Source: Hungatella sp. UBA3402 | GTDB taxonomy: Bacteria; Bacillota; Clostridia; Lachnospirales; Lachnospiraceae | Reading direction: 5' to 3' | DNA: 7,668 bases | Assembly: GCA_002358555.1 (NCBI GenBank) | Contig: DEPC01000130.1 | Coordinates: forward strand, 4,015-11,682 | Shown: positions 1-4,632 of the stretch, piece by piece | How the letters are laid out: every line of letters starts with the position of its first letter | Position numbering within the stretch: the stretch's first letter is position 1 | Made by a program: the position numbers and the translations under genes | The notes under the pieces: generated by a model | Databases searched by the model: none | Told to the model about the DNA's origin: nothing | The model's input: the letters and a program-made list of their open reading frames with translations, nothing else

Positions 1-25
1 TCCTATCTATATATTGTAGAATAAT

Positions 26-115
26 GGCATATCAGATAAGGGATGGCTTCCGCTGTTTGGTGGTGAGCAGCTTGCCTGTATCAGTGGCGGAAGTCAATCC
101 CCCATCTGATATGCC
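26..115 (-). repeat. Large imperfect inverted repeat (hairpin) downstream of the wall-binding protein gene
   Basis: The arms 26-53 and 87-115 pair almost completely: a perfect outer 12 bp stem (GGCATATCAGAT with ATCTGATATGCC), two A/C mismatches, five pairs, one bulged base at 96, then nine inner positions including one G/T. The interior 54-86 can form a small nested stem (GGTGAGC CAG-loop GCTTGCC-like, about 62-76). The non-Watson-Crick positions 38/103 and 39/102 are A-C on the plus strand but become U-G wobbles in minus-strand RNA; 46/94 is G-U only on the plus strand. On balance the fold is slightly better in a minus-strand transcript, which would place it in the 3' UTR of the gene ending at 152, 36 nt after its stop. 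The sequence after the hairpin on the minus strand is AT-rich but has no clean U-tract, so it is not a textbook intrinsic terminator. It could be an extragenic palindromic repeat, a transcript-stabilising element or a weak terminator. Nothing else is seen in 1-151. Confidence 0.65.
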
Positions 116-151
116 TCCAGCGGATAGCAGGTGTGGGAAAAGAAAGACTTT

Positions 152-1516
152 TTATTCCCAGATAGGTTCTCTAGGTTGACGGAATGTTGCACCAGCATCG
201 ATTGCTACTCCATCAATCTTAGTGAGAACTCCATTGCTGTTGGTAGAATATTTAACCCCATCTGCATCTTTTACACCGGAACTGCTCTTTACCACCTTTC
301 CAGCTTCATTGACTAGATAATTGGTATTCTTTCCATTTTCTCCTGGAATGGTTATAATTTCATATTTCGTATCGCTTTCTGAGGACTGTTGTTTCCCACG
401 ATAATACAGACAACCTCCTTGTACACCAGTAAATCCTTTTCCACTTGTTGCGAAATAATATGGGCATCGATTGCCATCAGATTCCTCTATGGTCATCTTG
501 CCACTCATCACAGCACAACTATTTTCATCAAAGTAGTAATATGTATATTCATCAGTAGACTCATTGGTATAGACCTTCTGCAAGCCTGTGACAGGATTGC
601 CAAGCTCATTGAATAGATATGTCTTACCGTTAATCTTTAGAAAATCTTTCGTGGTAGCAGTTCCCCTTGTTGGACCTACCTTGGGAACTCCGCTTTTAGA
701 AAAATAAAACCATTCTACTTCATCATCATATCCTCCAAGTTCACTGGGCGGATATGCAGAATACCATCCAGTTACTGCCTTTCCACTGTTATCATAAAAA
801 CGATAGCTATCAATACCAGAGCTTGAATTACCGCCTCCTAGATATGCCCAACCAGTCTGCATAGCTCCATGGCTGTTAAAACAGTAATAGTTTCCATCAA
901 TTCTCTTTTCACCACATCTGGCATCCCCTGCGAGGTCTGGAACAAATTTTTTCCCACTGCTGCTGAAATAATACCATCTTCTTTCATCATCTTGAAAAGG
1001 GTCCTGTTCCTCTGCATCTTCTTCTGGAGGATACAGCTTATGCCAGCCAACTAACGCAGCTCCATCATCATTGGCAAAATACATATTATCATCTATCCAT
1101 CCTGTCTCCATAGCTCCATCCCAATCAAAATGATACCATTTTTCATTGATTTTCTTCCAGGCATTCATCACTGCCTTTCCACTGTCTAGAAAATAATACC
1201 AATGGTCCACTTCCGTAGGCCCACTATAATTGGAGGCTAGCTTCATCCACCCCCCAGCTATCATAATGCCATTGGAATCTACATAATAAGTCTCGTCCAC
1301 CCAACAGTCAACAGCCATCTGTCCGTTACTGTTGAGATAACGCCACTTGTCATCAGCCCCTTTTTTCCATTCATTAACCACCATATATCCTGAATTATCA
1401 TAATAAACCCATTTTCCATTCTCCATAGCCCATCCAGCAGCCGCTTTAGCAGTAATTCCACTTCCAAATGCTAACGCCATAGACATGCCCAATATTAATA
1501 ACCCTTTCTTTCTCAT
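152..1516 (-). CDS. Secreted cell-wall-binding repeat protein (CW_binding_1 / choline-binding-type repeats), no catalytic domain
   Basis: This is a 454-residue exported protein. Residues 1-27 form a signal peptide (MRKKG, a hydrophobic stretch, then AKAAA, with probable cleavage near A25). Nearly everything after it is a series of short aromatic repeats of the W-YYFD-SG-M-TGW type, as in choline- or glucan-binding wall anchors: clear units at about 28-50, 57-72, 105-121, 127-140, 180-190, 209-223, 238-251, 268-276, 299-311, 326-340 and 352-363. Two longer units, about 158-223 and 250-311, share a GW..-YPP-acidic-WYYFS-SG plan and look like a higher-order duplication. The last 75 residues have weaker repeats. 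No hydrolase, protease or adhesin domain is visible, so the role is probably surface binding or scaffolding; the ligand cannot be read from sequence. Six cysteines (71, 201, 212, 334, 351, 369) are notable in an exported protein. The start at 1516 is preferred over an ATG at 1549 because AAGGAG lies 7 nt upstream and the signal peptide begins there. It is monocistronic with its own promoter. Confidence 0.88.
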   Translation of the reverse strand: MRKKGLLILGMSMALAFGSGITAKAAAGWAMENGKWVYYDNSGYMVVNEWKKGADDKWRYLNSNGQMAVDCWVDETYYVDSNGIMIAGGWMKLASNYSGPTEVDHWYYFLDSGKAVMNAWKKINEKWYHFDWDGAMETGWIDDNMYFANDDGAALVGWHKLYPPEEDAEEQDPFQDDERRWYYFSSSGKKFVPDLAGDARCGEKRIDGNYYCFNSHGAMQTGWAYLGGGNSSSGIDSYRFYDNSGKAVTGWYSAYPPSELGGYDDEVEWFYFSKSGVPKVGPTRGTATTKDFLKINGKTYLFNELGNPVTGLQKVYTNESTDEYTYYYFDENSCAVMSGKMTIEESDGNRCPYYFATSGKGFTGVQGGCLYYRGKQQSSESDTKYEIITIPGENGKNTNYLVNEAGKVVKSSSGVKDADGVKYSTNSNGVLTKIDGVAIDAGATFRQPREPIWE

Positions 1517-1523
1517 ACAGGTT

Positions 1524-1529
1524 CTCCTT
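1524..1529 (-). promoter_or_regulatory. Ribosome binding site fixing the start of the wall-binding protein
   Basis: The minus strand reads AAGGAG followed by a 7 nt spacer and ATG at 1516. The in-frame ATG at 1549 has only AAGGGG practically abutting it, too close to act as a ribosome binding site, and would put a basic RRRR-containing leader ahead of the signal peptide. Confidence 0.85.
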
Positions 1530-1595
1530 CGCCTTGCTAAAATGTTCATGCCCCTTAAGTACAGGACATTTGCTCATCTAAGCATATTATTACTT

Positions 1596-1624
1596 ATTGT
1601 AGCAAGACAAGCTAATTTATTCAA
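1596..1624 (-). promoter_or_regulatory. Probable sigma-A promoter of the wall-binding protein gene
   Basis: On the minus strand, TTGAAT (1624-1619) and TACAAT (1601-1596) are separated by exactly 17 bp. The -10 box matches consensus at 5 of 6 bases and the -35 box at 4 of 6. Transcription would begin near 1589, leaving a 5' leader of roughly 70 nt before the ATG at 1516. A TAATAT just downstream (about 1585-1590) is an alternative -10 but lacks a well-spaced -35. Confidence 0.55.
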
Positions 1625-1673
1625 TCAGATTATCCTTTCAATTCTATTACGTTTTCCTTTAGTTTTATTTTTC

Positions 1674-1702
1674 TTGACTCCTTGTGTACTTTTATTTATA
1701 CT
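1674..1702 (+). promoter_or_regulatory. Probable sigma-A promoter of the methyltransferase gene
   Basis: TTGACT (1674-1679) and TATACT (1697-1702) are separated by 17 bp, each matching consensus at 5 of 6 bases. This is the best promoter in the window. Initiation would be near 1709, giving a leader of about 77 nt before the ATG at 1786. It points away from the promoter of the wall-binding gene, and the two -35 boxes are about 50 bp apart. Confidence 0.7.
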
Positions 1703-1770
1703 TGTTCCAGCACGAATGCAGCATTTTGCAAATTTTACTGACCAATCATTGCTAACAAACCACAAAAATG

Positions 1771-1776
1771 AAGGAG
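1771..1776 (+). promoter_or_regulatory. Ribosome binding site fixing the methyltransferase start
   Basis: AAGGAG is followed by a 9 nt spacer and ATG at 1786. The in-frame ATG at 1768 directly precedes this site and has no ribosome binding site of its own, so the start at 1786 is preferred. Confidence 0.85.
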
Positions 1777-1785
1777 AATTGTACC

Positions 1786-2655
1786 ATGTGGACTGCAGAC
1801 CATTGGAATGACTATGAAGCTATTGACTGTTCAAACGGAGAAAAGTTAGAGCGATGGGGTGATTTTCTTCTGATACGTCCTGACCCCCAAGTAATTTGGG
1901 ATACCCCTAAAAACCACTATGGCTGGAAAAAACCAAATGGACATTACCATCGCAGTGCCAAGGGGGGAGGACAATGGGAGTTTTTTAATCTTCCCGAACA
2001 GTGGTCCATCAATTATCAAAAACTTACTTTTAATCTCAAGCCTTTCAGTTTTAAACACACAGGACTTTTTCCAGAGCAGGCGGCCAACTGGGACTGGTTT
2101 GGACGTCTGATTCAACAGGCAGATAGACCCATTAAAGTGCTGAATCTTTTTGCATATACTGGAGGGGCAACCTTAGCAGCAGCCTTGGCAGGAGCCAGTG
2201 TCACTCATGTGGATGCTTCTAAAGGTATGGTAAGCTGGGCAAAAGAAAATGCAAAATCCAGTGGTTTAGAACAGGCTCCTATCCGCTGGATTGTAGATGA
2301 CTGTGTAAAATTTGTGGAACGAGAGATTCGCCGTGAAAATCATTATGATGCCATTATTATGGACCCTCCTTCCTATGGCCGTGGCCCTAAAGGAGAAATC
2401 TGGAAGATTGAAGAGGCAATCCATCCCCTAATAAAGCTATGTGCGAAACTTCTCTCTCAGCATCCTCTATTTTTTTTAATCAATTCCTACACCACAGGGC
2501 TTGCCCCCTCTGTCCTTGCCTATCTGTTGTCTGTAGAAGTGAAACCAAAATATAAAGGAACTGTAGTTGCTGACGAGATTGGACTTCCCATATCCCAGAC
2601 AAAATTGGTTCTACCTTGTGGAGCTTCCGGTCGTTGGAGCATAGAATCTATGTGA
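1786..2655 (+). CDS. Class I SAM-dependent methyltransferase, RlmI/YccW-like (probable rRNA methyltransferase)
   Basis: The 289-residue protein transfers a methyl group from S-adenosylmethionine; the family resemblance (COG1092-like, PF10672-type core) suggests RNA, probably rRNA, as substrate. The N-terminal part (1-115) is rich in Trp and includes the DPQVIW and GPLF-like stretches of this family (here TGLFPEQAANWDW at 92-104). The Rossmann core follows: motif I VLNLFAYTGGAT at 118-129, acidic residue of motif II in HVDASKG (D143), DD at 171-172, and motif IV DPPSYGRG at 193-200, with the DPP typical of base methylation. A KGEIWKIEE segment and the strand FFLINSYTTG follow. It lacks the N-terminal PUA domain of full-length RlmI, which is about 390-400 residues, so the exact rRNA position cannot be assigned. 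It has its own promoter, appears monocistronic, and converges with the acyltransferase gene. Confidence 0.87.
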   Translation: MWTADHWNDYEAIDCSNGEKLERWGDFLLIRPDPQVIWDTPKNHYGWKKPNGHYHRSAKGGGQWEFFNLPEQWSINYQKLTFNLKPFSFKHTGLFPEQAANWDWFGRLIQQADRPIKVLNLFAYTGGATLAAALAGASVTHVDASKGMVSWAKENAKSSGLEQAPIRWIVDDCVKFVEREIRRENHYDAIIMDPPSYGRGPKGEIWKIEEAIHPLIKLCAKLLSQHPLFFLINSYTTGLAPSVLAYLLSVEVKPKYKGTVVADEIGLPISQTKLVLPCGASGRWSIESM

Positions 2656-2670
2656 TATGCTCCTCCCCAT

Positions 2671-3696
2671 TTATCGCCCTCCATTCAGCACTCCCCACAA
2701 TCTCGGTGTCCATCTTTTCATTTGAGAACCTACGAAACTACTGACCCAAATCATGAGCATAGGCATAAATAGAAACAAAGCTACTGGAATCGGCCAGTAT
2801 CCCCACAAAACTATGGCAACTGTTTTATTGACTAGGCGGACTAGAGCAAAATGTATTGCATACAAAAAGAAGTTATACTCCATCCATGGTTTTATCTTTG
2901 GTAAGCGGCTGGCATCCACTGCCAGCCACAGTCCTATGGGCATCATGATTCGATAACAGACTTTAGCAGTTAATCCTCTTGGCCAGGGAAGAAATAAAAA
3001 TGCCACGGCAACACTTATCATTCCTGCTCCGACAATCTCTTTCTTCTGTGTCCAAATTCCTTCTACGAGCAGTTTTCCATGAATTCCTCCATATGCCCCC
3101 ATGCCATAATATAATAATGCATCTAGGTTTAAATAAGGAATTACTCTTCCTTTTTGTACAAAATAGTAAAGGATTCCTAACATCACTCCCCCTAATCCTT
3201 TGTGCTTCAAAATTCCATAGACCATCGGAGCCAAAAAAACCAGTAAAATCAACTGATAGAGATACCAAAATACATAATTATATTGATAGCGGATTACCGC
3301 ATTAAAAATTGTCTCAGGTTCAAAAGGAACTGTCCCTTTCTCCACAATATCTGTTACAAAAGGAAGTCTGCTTCCAATTACATAGCCTAGATAATAGATA
3401 GTATTCCATAACAAAAATGGCATCAGCAGACTTTTGATGCGGGATTTCCACTTTTCTCCCAATTTTTTCCAATGGAAATTTCGGTAAAATAAATACCCTG
3501 ACATCATAAAAAATCCAGGTACTGCAATCTGGGCAATGGTATTTCCTAAGAACCGTTCAAAAAGTATCACTGACCTTGCATACCCAGACTTGCCTAAAAA
3601 TAGCTCCCCATTTGCAGAATGAACCCACACCACAAGCACACTAAATATAAAGGAAAACCAGGTAATCTTATTACGAAAACAGGCTTCTTTTTCCAC
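2671..3696 (-). CDS. Acyltransferase 3 family integral membrane protein
   Basis: This 341-residue polytopic membrane protein belongs to the family (PF01757) that moves acyl, usually acetyl, groups onto sugars or wall and surface polymers. The hallmarks are visible in order: NKITWFSF and VVWVHS at 9-27 with the conserved membrane His (H26), the FFMMSGYLF signature at 62-70, RIKSLLMPFLLWN at 86-98, FWYLYQLILLVFLAP at 143-157, and YAIHF near 279-283. About nine or ten membrane segments can be drawn, and the length is normal for a bare acyltransferase domain without an SGNH partner. The substrate cannot be told; exopolysaccharide, teichoic acid or peptidoglycan are all possible. The start is GTG at 3696, chosen over a TTG at 3717 because GGAGG lies 7 nt upstream. 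Its stop is 15 bp from the stop of the convergent methyltransferase, with no evident terminator between, so the two transcripts may overlap. Confidence 0.88.
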   Translation of the reverse strand: MEKEACFRNKITWFSFIFSVLVVWVHSANGELFLGKSGYARSVILFERFLGNTIAQIAVPGFFMMSGYLFYRNFHWKKLGEKWKSRIKSLLMPFLLWNTIYYLGYVIGSRLPFVTDIVEKGTVPFEPETIFNAVIRYQYNYVFWYLYQLILLVFLAPMVYGILKHKGLGGVMLGILYYFVQKGRVIPYLNLDALLYYGMGAYGGIHGKLLVEGIWTQKKEIVGAGMISVAVAFLFLPWPRGLTAKVCYRIMMPIGLWLAVDASRLPKIKPWMEYNFFLYAIHFALVRLVNKTVAIVLWGYWPIPVALFLFMPMLMIWVSSFVGSQMKRWTPRLWGVLNGGR

Positions 3697-3703
3697 AAAG
3701 GCA

Positions 3704-3708
3704 CCTCC
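3704..3708 (-). promoter_or_regulatory. Ribosome binding site fixing a GTG start for the acyltransferase
   Basis: GGAGG on the minus strand is followed by a 7 nt spacer and GTG at 3696. The TTG at 3717 that would extend the frame lies upstream of this site, so the GTG is the better initiator. Confidence 0.8.
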
Positions 3709-3754
3709 AGGTCGCAAATCCGCATATTTTTATGGGGACTCTTACATTGCTTTC

Positions 3755-3784
3755 ATTCTAACACAGGGTACAAACAGGAATCAA
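3755..3784 (-). promoter_or_regulatory. Probable promoter of the acyltransferase gene, with an extended -10
   Basis: On the minus strand TTGATT (3784-3779) is followed by an 18 bp spacer and TAGAAT (3760-3755). The -10 box is preceded by TG plus one base, the extended -10 configuration. Initiation near 3748 would give a leader of about 50 nt. TTGAAA near 3849 with an AT-rich -10 about 18 bp away is a weaker alternative. Confidence 0.5.
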
Positions 3785-3810
3785 TCCCTTTCAAACCCTC
3801 TCTTAAAAGA

Positions 3811-3867
3811 TTGACCAAAATTTTTAATAAAATTTACATATTCTTTTCAACTCTCTTGTTGTATACT
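3811..3867 (+). promoter_or_regulatory. Candidate regulator-dependent promoter with 11-bp-phased repeats upstream of the two-component operon
   Basis: Four 7-mers start exactly 11 bp apart: TTGACCA (3811), TTTTAAT (3822), TTTACAT (3833) and TTTTCAA (3844). They resemble the TT-ACA repeats with 11 bp period bound by PhoP/PhoB-type regulators. A good -10 box TATACT follows at 3862-3867 with no convincing -35 at 17 bp. With initiation near 3874 the repeats span about -63 to -24, where an activator of this type usually sits. The encoded regulator is itself of the OmpR/PhoB type, so autoregulation is a natural inference. The region is AT-rich, so chance resemblance is possible. TTGACC at 3811 could instead be an ordinary -35 with the poor TTACAT at 3834 as -10. 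Confidence 0.4.
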
Positions 3868-3910
3868 GTTTATATAAACCATTCAGACAACTTCCTATTC
3901 TGATTTTTCT

Positions 3911-3918
3911 AAAGGAGG
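3911..3918 (+). promoter_or_regulatory. Strong ribosome binding site of the response regulator
   Basis: AAAGGAGG, nearly fully complementary to the 16S rRNA 3' end, is followed by a 9 nt spacer and ATG at 3928. Confidence 0.85.
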
Positions 3919-3927
3919 ATTTTTATA

Positions 3928-4623
3928 ATGCAGACAATTTTAGTTTGTGATGATGATAAACAAATTGTAGAAGCCATAGATATCTATTTAACTGGAGAGG
4001 GGTTTCAAGTTATCAAAGCTTATGATGGGTATGATGCCTTAGAGCTTTTAGAGTCAAACCAAGTAGATTTAATGATTGTTGATGTCATGATGCCTGGTTT
4101 AGATGGCATCCGTACCACCCTTAAAGTGCGAGAAAGCAGCAGCATTCCCATTATCATTTTGTCCGCAAAATCTGAGGATAATGACAAAATTTTGGGACTA
4201 AATATTGGGGCTGATGATTACATTACCAAACCATTTAACCCATTAGAATTAGTTGCCAGGGTAAAATCTCATATCCGCCGCTATACTAGACTAGGCAATC
4301 TAACCCAACAAAATACAGAAAATGTGTACAAATGTGGCGGTCTTTTGATTCATGATGACAATAAAGAAGTTTTTGTAGACGGAGAACCGATCAAGTTGAC
4401 TCCTATTGAATATAATATTCTTCTTCTTTTGGTTAAAAATGCTGGAAAGGTATTTTCTATTGACGAAATCTATGAACAAATCTGGAACGAGGAAGCTATT
4501 GGAGCAGACAACACGGTAGCAGTACATATTCGTCATATTCGAGAAAAAATTGAAATTAATCCACGGGAACCCCGCTACTTAAAAGTGGTGTGGGGCGTAG
4601 GATATAAGATTGAGAAACAATAG
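3928..4623 (+). CDS. OmpR/PhoB-family DNA-binding response regulator
   Basis: This 231-residue cytoplasmic transcription regulator is the output partner of the kinase that follows. The receiver domain spans about 3-117 with the acidic pocket D8/D9, phospho-acceptor D52 in VDVMMPG, switch Ser79 in LSA, Tyr98 and Lys101 in ITKPF, so all residues for phosphorylation are present. A short linker (118-132) leads to a winged-helix domain at about 133-230: KLTPIEYNILLLL (156-168), the recognition helix NTVAVHIRHIREKIE (195-209), and the wing VVWGVGYKIE (220-229). The length is normal for the family, and it resembles VanR-like members. The start has a strong ribosome binding site. Its TAG stop is 9 bp before the kinase ATG, so the two are clearly one operon. 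Phased repeats just upstream suggest that it controls its own promoter. Target genes are unknown; the divergent acyltransferase is a candidate. Confidence 0.95.
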   Translation: MQTILVCDDDKQIVEAIDIYLTGEGFQVIKAYDGYDALELLESNQVDLMIVDVMMPGLDGIRTTLKVRESSSIPIIILSAKSEDNDKILGLNIGADDYITKPFNPLELVARVKSHIRRYTRLGNLTQQNTENVYKCGGLLIHDDNKEVFVDGEPIKLTPIEYNILLLLVKNAGKVFSIDEIYEQIWNEEAIGADNTVAVHIRHIREKIEINPREPRYLKVVWGVGYKIEKQ

Positions 4624-4626
4624 GAG
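4622..4626 (+). promoter_or_regulatory. Kinase ribosome binding site overlapping the regulator stop codon
   Basis: AGGAG begins inside the TAG stop of the response regulator (4621-4623) and lies 6 nt before the kinase ATG at 4633. Ribosomes terminating on the regulator would sit on this site, consistent with translational coupling of the two proteins. Confidence 0.75.
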
Positions 4627-4632
4627 TAGTCT

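Noticed and set aside
134..160. Short AT-rich inverted repeat (TGGGAA... / ...TTCCCA) straddling the stop codon of the wall-binding protein gene.
   Set aside because: It overlaps the coding end, contains a mismatch and a wobble, and is not followed by a T-run on the minus strand; it is likely a by-product of composition.
1279..1467. Minus-strand frames inside the wall-binding gene (for example 62 and 70 codons at 1279-1467 and 838-1050).
   Set aside because: They are out-of-frame shadows of the repeat protein with no ribosome binding sites.
1715..1725. Perfect small palindrome AATGC-A-GCATT just after the predicted methyltransferase transcription start.
   Set aside because: The position would suit an operator, but 5 bp arms in AT-rich DNA are common by chance and no second copy or matching regulator is visible.
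1485..1811. Plus-strand open frame of 108 codons across the divergent region between the wall-binding and methyltransferase genes.
   Set aside because: It begins inside the antisense signal-peptide region, has no ribosome binding site, covers both promoter candidates and overlaps the methyltransferase start in another frame.
3619..3903. Plus-strand open frame of 94 codons across the start of the acyltransferase and the divergent control region.
   Set aside because: No ribosome binding site, composition reflects AT-rich intergenic DNA, and it spans the promoter elements of both neighbours.
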